A stretch of DNA of 64,000 nt from Endothia cerciana. Its lineage: Eukaryota; Ascomycota; Sordariomycetes; Diaporthales; Cryphonectriaceae. The stretch is taken from the NCBI GenBank assembly GCA_026119935.1, contig JALRMH010000001.1:2655475-2719474 (forward strand), given 5' to 3'. Below the pieces are notes generated by a model. That model made no database searches. It saw nothing but the letters and a program-made list of their open reading frames with translations, and was not told the origin of the DNA. Below are positions 44,386 through 55,199 of the stretch, in pieces. Made by a program: the position numbers and the translations under genes. Numbering within the stretch: position 1 is the stretch's first letter; each line of letters starts with the position of its first letter.

Positions 44386-45755
44386 TCAGTTCATGTGCGC
44401 AAACTTGAACCAGTTTGGCCGACAGTCCTCCTTGTTCAACCATGATTCTCCATCGGTGAAACGGCCCGTGACGCAGCCCTTGCACTTCGGTGAGTTGGGA
44501 CAGTTGAAAAAGGGGATGTGCTGATATCCGATGTCTCGGAACCTGCAGCATTTCAAGTTAGCCATAGTCCTGGCAGTCGACCAGGCGGCAACTCCACGTA
44601 CCAGTGAATCCGATTCCTGTCTTCAAACAGACCCAGAGCGATGCTGTGCACGGGCGCATCTCCCCACCGCTCATAGAAGAAGCCACCAGCCCTGTCCAGG
44701 TGGTTGAAGTAGTCCTCGTACGGCTGGCTCCGCCAGAAGTTCATATCGCCGATCTCGAAGTTGCTCCAGAAGTGACACGTCGAATAGCCGTTAGCCTTAT
44801 CATTGTGGTCCGGTCTCCGGGCCTTGTCCACCAGCCAGTTCATGGCGTTGTTCTCGTGCAGGTAGTTGGCGTGGGCGGCGAGGAACTTGGTCGTCTCAGG
44901 CCACAAGGTAGGGATGGATTCGGGAGCGTCGTACAGGTTGATGGTGAAGCCGTAGGTCTTGTTGTGGTCCTGCATAAAGCGGAAGACGTCGTAGTCGATA
45001 TCGCAGAAGAAGTGCACTTTGGGCTCGACGCGCCAGTAGTATTGCGTGTTCGCGAGGGCGGGGTGCTTGTAGAAGAGACCGCTGTTCCAGCGGCACATCT
45101 GGTGGTAGGAGACCTTCTCGGCATACTGGATCTCATGTTCCTGCAGGATCTTGACGGACTCGTCGAAGAGATCCATGTTGATCCACGACGGCATCTCCCA
45201 GTGCTCTTTCGGTATGACCTCTATCATGATATTGTCAGCGACATCTCGCCCGGCAGGACGGCGACCAAGCTCCTCATCATACCATATCTCGTCTCTGCCT
45301 TTGTCACCTCCGAGGTCTTCTTCTTGAACTCCTCTGTGAACGGGACATCGTTGAAGAACGTCCATGGGTAGTTGAACTTGTTATTCCATGTCCTCTCCAG
45401 ATCCCGCATCGCCTGAAGCATGCCCTGCAGCTCTTCGTTTCGTACAAGCGCCAGCAGGGTAGCGTTGATGCGCTCCGAATTCTTCGCGTCGGGCGCATAG
45501 CCTGGGCCTGCGCGGCGCAGTATGCCTTCCGGCTCGCCGGTTGCTGTTTGAGAGAAGAGAGTCAGACGGGGCTGGTCGCTAGCAGTACCGCGAAAGGATG
45601 GGCAGCTCACGGTCTAATAACGGATCCCTCTCGTTGTTGGGTATGCCGAGAGGCGCCTTGATACCGGATCCGGGCCTGAAGATCTGGTAGAGGAAGAAAC
45701 ACCACATAAAGACGGCGGCGAGCCCGAGGACTCTAACCGGCCGAGCGATAGCCAT
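44386..45755 (-). CDS. GT15 alpha-1,2-mannosyltransferase (KRE2/KTR family)
   Basis: Four exons, 45755-45611, 45543-45283, 45220-44602 and 44542-44386, give 393 residues. The N-terminus is a type II signal anchor (VLGLAAVFMWCFFLYQIF, about 9-26). The GT15 body follows: ERINATLLALVRNEELQGM, the WNNKFNYPWTFFNDVPFT block, VIPKEHWEMPSWIN, MCRWNSGLFYKHP, the core RVEPKVHFFCDIDYDVFRFM, CHFWSNFEIGD (Glu291, in the segment holding the proposed catalytic Glu of yeast Kre2), and the C-terminal IHWFRDIGYQHIPFFNCP with conserved Cys. These enzymes add alpha-1,2-mannose from GDP-mannose to O- and N-linked glycans in the Golgi and shape the cell wall. The length is typical. It is divergent from the gamma-tubulin complex gene. 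Confidence 0.95.
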
Positions 45756-46339
45756 GGCGGACTTGGTTCAGACGAGGGTCGCGAGTCGCAGAGTGGGCCT
45801 CTTTATCGTAGCATGGCCTCGTCGAAGCGATATGAGGGTGGTCAGGGCGCTCGGGCGACCGTGTTGTCGGCTGGTGGTGGTCTTGCGTGGAGGAGGTGTT
45901 GAAGAAGGGGACTTAAAGGGTTCAAGCTTAAAAGGGGTGGTGTAGTTAAAACTTCTAACCCACGCGCGTCGTAGATGACAGCAGCCAGACTGGATGGATA
46001 GGGGCTAGATCAAGCCACTTGCCCCTAGCCTGGCAGGCTGCTAGCCTGGCAGGCTGCCAGCCTGGGGATCGATAAGGAAACGGTCCTACACGACCAACGG
46101 CCACGCCTTAGCGAGGAGTACATCTGAACCCCCGCGCCCCCCACCAAAAGGAAGGTCTTCGACGATAACATCTGTTAACCGCCAGCCGGACTCGATAGAC
46201 TCGACGACAAGTCGCGTGCAACGGCCTTGACGCGTCCACTTCGTCTGAACCCCCAACGGCCACATCGAGAGTGGATATCAGCCACTTCTCTCATGACAGT
46301 CGCGATGAGACGGATCGCCGTTGCCAGACCACCTGAGAG
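45756..46339. other. Divergent promoter (mannosyltransferase / GCP5-like)
   Basis: A shared 584-base 5' region of two divergent genes. It carries the tandem inverted-repeat element at 46027-46065. No TATA box was recognised. Confidence 0.6.
46027..46065. repeat. Tandem copies of an inverted repeat AGCCTGGCAGGCT
   Basis: Unit 1 is AGCCTGGCAGGCTGCT at 46027-46042. Unit 2, at 46043-46058, differs only in the last base. A partial third unit (AGCCTGG) lies at 46059-46065. The first 13 bases of each unit are a 6-bp inverted repeat around one base. It sits in the middle of a divergent promoter. Confidence 0.85.
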
Positions 46340-49163
46340 ATGGCTTTCCTTGCCGAGTTAGGGGCCCTGACCGACGAGCTCGTCACCACCATCACATCCA
46401 CCTCGCCTACAGTGAGCGCGCCTATGACTTACCAAGGGGAACCTGCTAAGATCTATACAGTCCCAGCCGCAACTATTCAAGTCATACCGTGAAGATGCCC
46501 TGCGCGGGATAAGGAGCCGCGAACACCTCCAGACGAATCAATTTGCCGTCGAGGAGCAGTTCCAGGGCCTCGTGGAGAGGTTCTCAGTCGTCGGCCGAGA
46601 TGGTCTGTCCGAGGCGCTGAGGCGGAGACTCGACTCCCTGTCTAGGCAATCCACGAGATGGACGCCCGAGGTATTGCATCTTCTGCTAGAGCTATCAGAT
46701 CAGCCCTTGAAGAAGTCCAGTCTCGACGCGCTCGCGCGATTACGCCGGCCGGACCAGGATCTGGGGCCAGATCTCAGATGGGAGGACGTCGCCCGAGAGG
46801 ACGGCTGGGCGCAAGATCGCGGCCTTTGGGAGAATGTTGACTTTGCAGGCAGCTCAGAGGATGAAGCGCTTCCGGATTCCCAGTCACCCCGCGCAGCTTC
46901 AGATGATACGTCGGTGTCTAGCCTCATCGCCTCGGGGCAGAGGACCGCAAATGGTTTGCTTCTATCTGTGTCAGAAGAGTCACCGCTCGAGGAGATCGAA
47001 AAGTCCCAGAGATGGCGTCAGGATGCACAGCCTAAGGATGAATTCGGCCGACCAACGAAGATACCCATCTCCGAGTATCAGATCCTGCGAGAAGTCTTGT
47101 TTCTATTGAACGGCTTGCCGACCAGCCTGTTCGGGCCAGACTGCACGGCAGTGCCCAAGTACCAGCTTTCAAACGTGTCGTGGGACACGTACCGAGCTCT
47201 CATAAACTCCTTCGCTGAGTATGGGCGAACGCTACTGCCTCTTCGCAAATTCTCCGAGACAATACAGGACGTGCCGTTGGTGCAAGCCTTCCAAGACTCC
47301 GTGTGCCAATGCCTCAGAGCCTTCGACAAGCACATCGCGTGGGTCCAAGGGCGCTATGTTCAGATCGTGGAGGATACAGTTGTGAGCTTGATAGCTCTGC
47401 AGGAAGAGCTCAGGCCATATCTCGTCCCTTTGGCCGCTCTGTCGAATGTCGTTCACCAGCTTCAGGAGGAGCGGTACGCTCACTCATTCCGGTTCCTGGA
47501 GCTGTTGTACGATGCGACTTGCATAGCTCAGCTGAGCGGTGATGAACGCACCTACAGCTACCTTGGAGAGATATTTTTCGACTGCTTCAGAGTCTACATT
47601 AGACCCATACGGCAGTGGATGGAAGGAGGGGAACTAACACCAGGAGACAAGACATTCTTCGTCGCGGAAGCCGAGGCATCGGTTCCACTGAGTCAGATAT
47701 GGAGCGACAAGTTTAACCTCCGCAGATCCCAGCAAGGTCAGCTACATGCGCCTACATTCCTGCATCCCGCTGTGAGGAAGATCTTCAACACGGGCAAGAG
47801 CATCGTCGTGCTCAAGCACCTCGGACGCTTCCAGCTTCTCGCCAGCAACGACGACTTGCGCCTGCCAGACCCGCCACTAGACTTCGCATCGATCTGTGGG
47901 CCCCCGGACTTCGCCTTTGCGCCATTCTCGGAGCTCTTTGATGGCGCATTCGACCGCTGGGTGCAGAGCAAGCACCTCTCAGCTTCCTCGAACCTTTCAA
48001 GCATCCTCTTCGAGTCATGCGGTCTGTGGGATAGCCTCGATGCCCTGCAGCACATCTACCTTATGTCCGACGGCTCTCTAGTTGATACGTTCACCTCTTC
48101 TGTGTTCGCAAGCCTCGACGCTCTGAGCACCACGTGGACAGATCGATTCACTCTCACCGAGCTAGCTCAGGAAGCATGGTCGCCGTGTCTAAGCCTCGAG
48201 AGCTATCGCCTCTCAGCCTCTGCCGGGCCAGAGTACATCCTCCGCGGCCACCCCGACAAAGCTCGGTGCAGCGTCCGGAACAGTCTGCCCGGCATACGGC
48301 TCTCCTACAAACTTGCCTGGCCCGTGCGGCTCATCATCACGAGAGAAACTATTGTGAACTACGAATCTCTCTTCATCCTCCTGCTCCAGCTCCGGCGCGC
48401 AGCTGCCACCATCACCAGCTCATCCGCCCTCCTCAAGTCACATACCAACACACAAGCAGACGATCACCTACAAGCCTACTACGCCCTCCGCTCCCGCCTC
48501 CTCTGGTTCACCACAACCCTACACTCCTATCTGACTACGCTCGTCCTGTCTCCCGAGATCAGCAAGATGCGCTCCAGCCTCCAGGACGCAGAGGACGTCG
48601 ACGCGATGATCGAGATCCACGCCCTCTTCACAAAACGCATCGTGGATGAGGCGTGTCTGGGCGCAAAACTGGCGCCGATCAGGGAGTGCGTCTTGGATGT
48701 GCTCGACCTGGCCATCAAGCTGGAGGACGGGCGTCGCATGGGGGACGAGAGGAGTTCGGGCGAGGCGGCCCGGTATGCGCACCGGCAGGAGCATTACGGC
48801 ACGCCCCGGCGCCCCGGCGCCCGGGACGGACTGGAGCCGCCGCCAAGCGCGTTGAGGGGCGTGTACGTTAGCCCGAGGGAAAAGGAACGGGAGGAGGACG
48901 ATACGATATTGTTTGGAGAGGAGGACGATTTTACTGGGAGCCAGAGCAGGAATGGGACCGCTTCGGTGCAGCAGCAGCAGCAGCAGCATCACCAGACGTA
49001 CGCTGAGATTCTTGCGGGTATCAGGGTAGATTTTGACAGGCACCTGCGGTTTATCACGGGCGGCCTGCGCGGGGTGGCCCGCGCATCGGCGGATGCTGCG
49101 GCCGCCAAGTGGGACGTGCTGGCTGAGATGCTTGAGATGGGAATCAGACAGGGAGCGAGATAG
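46340..49163 (+). CDS. Gamma-tubulin complex component, Spc97/Spc98 family (probable GCP5)
   Basis: Two exons, 46340-46411 and 46461-49163, give 924 residues. Exon 1 supplies MAFLAELGALTDELVTTIT, and splicing continues with SQPQLFKSYREDALRGIRS, a typical N-terminal helix. The GCP core is visible in WTPEVLHLLLELSDQPL, YQILREVLFLLNGLP, RFLELLYDATCIAQLSGDE and, in the C-terminal gamma-tubulin-binding half, LAWPVRLIITRETIVNYESL and MIEIHALFTKRIVDEACL. These proteins assemble the gamma-tubulin ring complex at the spindle pole body to nucleate microtubules. Length and overall look favour the GCP5 (S. pombe Mod21-like) branch over GCP2/GCP3, but this is a judgement rather than a phylogeny. A polyglutamine run lies near residue 865. 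It is convergent with the methionyl-tRNA synthetase gene. Confidence 0.88.
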
Positions 49164-49308
49164 CCAAGGCATACATGTAAACCAGGATCACATCCGACGA
49201 AGATGGCCAAAAAAAGGCGAACCCACACGTGAGGGGTACCGAGGTGCGGGTCCACAGGCGAGATGGCGCAGCAGCGCCTTTGTCTACCTCTATTCTATCT
49301 TCACCACC

Positions 49309-51378
49309 TCAAGACGTGTGAACATCAGCCTTCGCAATCGCCTCCGTGACCTCCTCTATCGCCGGGTCCGCGACCTCCCTCTCCTCCGCCGCCTCGACGC
49401 CACCCCCCTCTTTAGCCGCCGCCTTCTTGGCCTTCTTCTTCTCCTTGTCCTTTAGCTTCTTGAGCCTCTTCTCCTCCGCCGCTCTGGCGAGGGCCTCCTT
49501 TTCCTTGCGCGCCTCCTCACCACCATACGCCTCGCGCCACTCGTCAGCCTTGGCGGCGGGGATCTGTGTGAACAGGAGCTGCGGCGTGCCGAGCTTGTGG
49601 CCGGGCTTGATCGAGCCCACGGACCACCCGTCGGGGATGGCGGGCTGGGGCTCCACACCAAGCTGCTCGAACATGGCCTTGCTTGTCGCGGGCATGTAGG
49701 GAGCCACGATGGACGCGAGGAGTTGCAGGTGGTTCAGGGCGAGACCGATGACGGCGGCGCACCGGTCGGGCTCTTCAGTGAGCAGGCGGTTGTCGAGCTT
49801 GTTGTCCTGGAGGAGCTTGTTGCCCACCGCGGAGATGGCGAGGATGATCCTCAGGCCGTCGCGCAGCTTGGTGCCTTCCATGTAGTCGTTGTACTCTCTG
49901 AGCAGGGCATTGACCTCCTTGACGTACGCGTCGAGGCCCTCCGAGCTGTACTTTGTGTAGTCGGGGACTGTGGACTCGTACTTGGCCTGGCAGAATTTCT
50001 GCACCCGCTGGTTGAAGTTGCCGAGGTTCTTGAGCAGGTCGTTGTTGTTGCCATCCACGAACTCATTCCAGCTGAACTTGCTGTCACTCGTCTCTGGCCG
50101 CCGCGAGAGCAGGTAGTACCTCCAGATGTCGGGCTCGATGCCGGTGTCCTTGGCATTGTTGCCAAACACGCCGATGCCCTTGGACTTGCTGAACTTGACA
50201 TCCTCGTACTGGAGCCACTCCGTGGTGGAGAGCTTGTGTACCTTGGTCCATGGATCCCTGGTGCCGATCTGCGAGCTCGGGAACATGACAGAGTGAAACC
50301 TAGGGACGAGGGTCAGCTCCAACACTGCGCGCCAACGTGTGATTTACCGGACTCACTGGACGTTGTCCTTGCCCATGAACTGGACCAGCTCCACGTCGTC
50401 CGATTTCCACCACTTCTCCCACAGCTTTCCATCCAGGTCCTCGGCATCGGTATAGTTGGCGGTTATCGAGACATAGCCGATGCAGGCGTCAAACCAAACA
50501 TAAAAGACCTTGCTGGCGTAGATGTCCTCGTCAAGGCCCTTGATACCCTTGTTGATGGGCGTGCCCCATCTCAGGTCCCGAGTGATGGCACGGGGATTGA
50601 GTCCCCTGTTTATCCAGGAGTCTGTGATCTCGATGCTGTTGGCGCTCCAGATCCCGTTCTTGCTTGCCTGGTGGAACCACTGCTTGAGCTCCCCTTCCAA
50701 CAGGTCCAGGCGGAGGTACATGTGCTTCGTCTTCCTCCTCTCCGGGACGGTATTGTCGACCTTGCAGTGGGGGTTTATGAGCCAGCCCACCCCCTTGGAA
50801 AGGCCTCCGTCGGTGGCCGCCGCCTCAGATTCCGGCTGGTAGGGGTCCATCAGCCTGCCGCAGTCGTCACACTGGTCACCTCGGGCACCGGGCTTGTGGC
50901 AGATGGAGCACTCTCCCTCGATTAATCTGTCGGCGAGGAAGGACTGGTGGTCCGGGTGGGGGCAGAAGGGCTGGACCTCCTCGCGCTCCATGATGAAGCC
51001 GTTCTCCCAGAGCTTTCGGAAGATCTCCTGTGTGATGCGGGTCTGGTGTTCGGTGGGCGTGCGGCCAAAGATGTCAAAGTTGATCTCGAACCAGTCGTAG
51101 ATGCCCTTGTGGACGGCATGGTACTTTCTGCAGAGCTCCTCGGGAGTGACGCCCTCGGCGAGGGCCTTGGTCTCGGTCGCGGTACCGTACTCGTCAGAAC
51201 CGCAGACGAACAGGGTCTGAAAGCCGCGGGCCCTGCACCACCGCGAGTAGACGTCTGCGGACAGGACGCTGCCGATCACGTTGCCAAGGTGAGGGACGTT
51301 GTTGACATAGGGCAGGGCGCTGGTGATGAGGACGTTCCGTTTGCCCTCGACGGGCAGGATGGGGGTTTCAGCGGTCAT
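49309..51378 (-). CDS. MES1: Cytosolic methionyl-tRNA synthetase
   Basis: Two exons, 51378-50357 and 50299-49309, give 670 residues. The class I signature HIGH appears as PHLGN at 29-33 inside ALPYVNNVPHLGNVIGSVLS. The connective peptide has knuckle cysteines (CSICHKPGARGDQCDDC), and KMSKS appears as KFSKS at 376-380. VFYVWFDACIGYVSITANY is the methionine-site region. The anticodon-binding domain follows, and the protein ends in a Lys/Ala/Glu-rich tail (about 600-650) resembling a tRNA-binding or coiled extension. No mitochondrial presequence is present, so it is the cytosolic enzyme charging tRNA-Met for initiation and elongation. It lacks the N-terminal GST-like domain that yeast Mes1 uses to bind Arc1. 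The start at 51378 is the first ATG before the conserved core. Confidence 0.96.
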
Positions 51379-53242
51379 GCTGAGGGACTGAGGCCGAGGT
51401 CTCAAGATGAGGTCTGAGATGAATTTGTGGATGAGTTGAAAGGGTGCACCGGGGTGAAGGGGGAAAACGGGCCAAACGAAGCTGAGGTCCACTTCCGAAA
51501 AGAACAAGGTGGGGCACACGAGGGCAGACCTCAGGCTGATGGTTCCTGGTGTACAAGTTGTAAGGCTTGGAAGTTCAGTAGCCTCGGGGTCTCCCTCTCA
51601 GGCGATATATCTCGAGGGCGCAGTGGTTTCGTTCAGCTCGACAATGGGGTGGTTTCGAACAAGGAGGAAGATGAGTCAACCTGAGGACTCACTTTTTGTT
51701 GTCGGACATGGAGGGGCAAAATACGGGCTTGGTACAATAGTACAAGGCTGACTCTGACTGCAGAAGGTCGCATGCGGGAGCGGCGATAAGATAAGAGGTC
51801 AAGAGCCGCAGCGTGGCGCTTGGGTACGTATGTACATAGAGGCGAGAGGTATGTATATATATACACGGACGACGATCGATAGACCTCCAGCATACATCCG
51901 TCTTTGATTCACAGCCCACAGTATCATATAGTATATGATGAGGGGGATGGTATCCAAGTGCTGAACTTACATGAATAGGCTGTTCAACAATCCCCTTCTT
52001 TGGTTTAACCGCAGGCAGGAGGACATATGCAGACAGCCTATGGGTGTACTATATTCGATACATGCAGTATTCGAGCTGCCGCCCAGCTCATCTTGCCATA
52101 TGCGTATTATATCTACCATGTGCTGTGGTAGGGAAGGGGATGTAGGGCATGTTGTAGGTACAGCTCCGCGACTAGGGAAAGGAGCCCCACAGTGGTCAGG
52201 TACGGGTATAGGCCAGGAACAGGACCCGGTCTCGCAGTGACAGGGCTGCTCAACAGCACAACGGGCATGCTCTGTGGGGAAGATGCTAGCCCGTTCGCCT
52301 CGCCAGAATGCCTGCACGCTACGCTGCGCTGCTGAAACTTTACCACAGCTGCTTCCCTGCCCGCCGCCAAGCTTCTCCAGTGCCACAGCACGGCAGCGCA
52401 GGGCAGCTCAGCACAGGGTGGTGGGTGCGGCCACTGGAAGAGACTTCCCCCCGGCGCAGTCACATTTTTGATGCTGGGTTCCCACCTCAACCCTCAACTC
52501 CAACCGGACTCTCGCCATCATCGTCGTCACACCTCGCGCCAGCTCCCTGTCACCAAAAAAAAAACCACCAAAATAACCAACGACCCCGCCCCTAAGCTGA
52601 ATTCAACATCAACAATCAGGCTTATTTGGTATCTCTCTGCAACAACCCAGCCAGAACATTCAACAATCCTAACCTGAATCTCCCAACCGCCCGCGACTGG
52701 AACCTCACCCCACTGCTACCACTTCACCTCACCACTTCCATCTCCAACACCACGTCCTCCTGCGACCGCCCACCTGTGACTGCTCAGAAGCACCCTGATC
52801 CCTACCACACAGGGCGCGCCTCCTCGCCTGCTGCATGATTTTCCTATTCTGGGCACGGAGCAATTGAGCTGCTGAAAACGTCCACATATTCTTCCCCCGG
52901 GGTCACCTCTCCATCCGTCGCTGTCTGCACCTGTACCTGGCGCCGCCCTTGTAACGCTGCTGCCCTCGGCACCACCAGATCAGACCCGATATTAGAACAC
53001 GCTCTCCTCCGGTTGGCCTCCGCCCCAGCGCAGACCGGTTTTACTGCTGCAGCACACTCGAAAAGCGAACACTATTCGAGAGCCAGTCTTGAAAAAAAGC
53101 TGGTCCCACCACGGTCCGTGAGAGATTGTTTGGGTAGTCTGGGAATCTGAAGAGCTTGGAAGACTGCCTTGAGGACAGCCCCTCTCCCTCGCCCATCTCA
53201 CCCCCAAAGGCAGCCTGCCTCGTCGCTCATTCATCAGTGGTT
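51379..53242. other. Divergent intergenic region (MES1 / 4EHP-like)
   Basis: A gap of 1.9 kb. It contains GTACAATAGTAC at 51732-51743 and a short TA-rich stretch around 51853-51862. The right part (52500-53240) is CA-rich and lacks long frames, as expected for a long 5' leader of the cap-binding protein gene. No gene called. Confidence 0.55.
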
Positions 53243-54370
53243 ATGGACAGCAATCTATGGAGTCGCCGCACCAAGTGTGTCATCCCCGTTCCATTCCAGC
53301 ACCGCGACTTGCCTGGCTAACGTTCGTGACCTCCAGCACCAGCAAACTCTCCCTCTCGACCTCGGGCCCTGGCCAAGGGGACCGATCTGCCTCCTTCTCC
53401 AAGCGGCTCGGCGGTGACAGCTCGTCGCACGGGGGCAAATCTCCTTTCAACCCCATACCAACCTCAGCAGGCGGCGGCCTCACATCGCCTGGCGGTGCGT
53501 CTTTCGGACTCGGCACGGGCGCCTTCTCCGCCTTCGGGTCCTCCAAGACCCCCAAGTCGCCTGGAAATCCTTTCGACCTGGCCTTGAAGACCCCAGGCGC
53601 CGACAAGATGCCAAGGGACGGCACCAATGGGGGTGCAGCCAAGGCCGCCGGCGCAGACAGTACCGACAAGACAGCCGCAGTCGCCGGTGCTGGCGGCGCA
53701 ATCAAGAATGGGAAGAACGGCGACCAGTCAGCCCCGCACCCGCTGCGGAACAGCTGGTCCTTCTGGTTCCGACCGCCAATCCCAAAGAACGTGTCGATCC
53801 CGTACGAGGATACCGTCCATGGCGTGGCCGAGGTCGCCACTGCCGAGCAGTTCTGGGCCGTCTACCAACACCTGGGCCGCCCCTCGACCCTGCCCCCGGT
53901 CTCCGACTACCACATCTTCAGGGCGGGCATTCGGCCCATATGGGAAGACGACGAGAACAGGAAGGGCGGAAAGTGGGTTGTGCGCCTCAAGAAGGGGGTT
54001 GCAGATCGGTACTGGGAGAAGCTGATGATGGCGCTGATTGGAGAACAGTTCGGCGATGCTGGTGAGGAGGTCTGTGGCGCTGTCGTGAGTGTCCGGAACG
54101 GTGAGGATATCATCAGCATCTGGACGGCCACCAGTCAGGGCAAGGTCCTCCGGATCAGGTAGGTTCTCAGGGACACGAATCGGATCAGCCGAGAGGTTGA
54201 CATGCCATACTAAACGCCTGTTCTTTAGGGAAATCTTCAAGCGCGTCATGGAGTTCCCTTCCAACACTAAGATTGAGTGGAAGGTGCATGAGGACAGCAT
54301 CCAGCAGCGCATCACGATCGAGGAGTCCCGCAAGGAGAAAGCCAACCAGCACAGGAAGCCCCAGAACTAA
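53243..54370 (+). CDS. eIF4E-family cap-binding protein, class II (4EHP/eIF4E2-like)
   Basis: Three exons, 53243-53274, 53337-54158 and 54229-54370, give 331 residues. Residues 1-144 form a Ser/Gly/Pro/Ala-rich extension; the eIF4E fold starts at HPLRNSWSFWFRPP (about 145). Cap-site residues are readable: Tyr167 in VSIPYEDTV where canonical eIF4E has a stacking Trp, and Trp213/Glu214 in IRPIWEDDENRKGGKW for stacking and guanine recognition. The blocks SDYHIFRAGIRP, VVRLKKGVADRYWEKLM and GAVVSVRNGEDIISIW follow the animal 4EHP pattern more than eIF4E. Class II proteins bind the mRNA 5' cap but bind eIF4G poorly and often repress translation of chosen mRNAs. Function here is inferred. The small first exon (MDSNLWSRRT) uses a GTGTGT donor. 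Confidence 0.9.
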
Positions 54371-55199
54371 CGGCGGCACCAAGGGAACAACAACGACCCG
54401 GTCCAGGCCTCTCAGGTGTCATAGCGCACGCCTTTCCGCGAGCCAGTTATGCCACCTTCGTCACCTCTGGCTGTTTGGAGTCGCGCTCAGCGGATGCAAG
54501 GGATCAAGGCCCTCAACAGGACACCAAGGTACCTCGATTAGATAAGGAGATTGGCATAATGATGGACCTCGGACAAACGTGGCTTGCCTCCAGCTTGACC
54601 GTTAAGGTGGTGAAGAAATAAGTCATGGACACCTCCTGTGGCTGGCAGCGATTCGGGAGGCCCCGGACTGGACGGTCTGGGAGATCCTGAATGGACGCCT
54701 CCTGAGACCGACAGTACTTTAGGAGATTCTAACTAGCGGGTGCTCGCAACGATTTGTCGCGAGGCCAGCGATAGCATGGCTACTGCTCGGGCTGGACGTA
54801 TCGAATTGCAATCAACACTGGGTCTTCGCGAACCTCGGACCCCACTTCATGAACCTTTCCTGTTGGATGATGGGTGGTGCCCTTTCGTGTCTTCTCGTAG
54901 GGATTTGGGTATGCTGCCTTCAGACATGTTCACGCGGGAAGAGCCGTTCCAGTACATAGTCTCCGACCTTAGTCTCCTGTTGAATGCACTCCTACTGAGC
55001 GTCCTGCTTTCGGCGACATCTTCGCGTCTGGTGTGTAACACTGATCATAGTATCCCTGGCACACGGTGATCTATAACACCTTCGAAAAGGACAAAGGGGG
55101 GGGGGGGGGGGGAATGGTTTGGCTTTATTCCCTATCTTACGTCGCCTTGTCAAAGATGCCAGAGCGCGCGCGCTACTCACCAGAGCGCTGCCCGAGACC
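54371..55199. other. Convergent intergenic region
   Basis: A gap of 829 bases between the cap-binding protein and SAD1. It contains a run of 17 G at 55096-55112, the longest in the window. No gene seen. Confidence 0.6.
55096..55112. repeat. Run of 17 G
   Basis: The longest homopolymer G run in the window. It lies about 90 bases past the SAD1 stop codon, probably in or near its 3' UTR, where it reads as C on the sense strand. Confidence 0.9.

Noticed and set aside
52113..52490. 125-residue minus-strand open frame between MES1 and the cap-binding gene
   Set aside because: No domain and located in shared promoter sequence.
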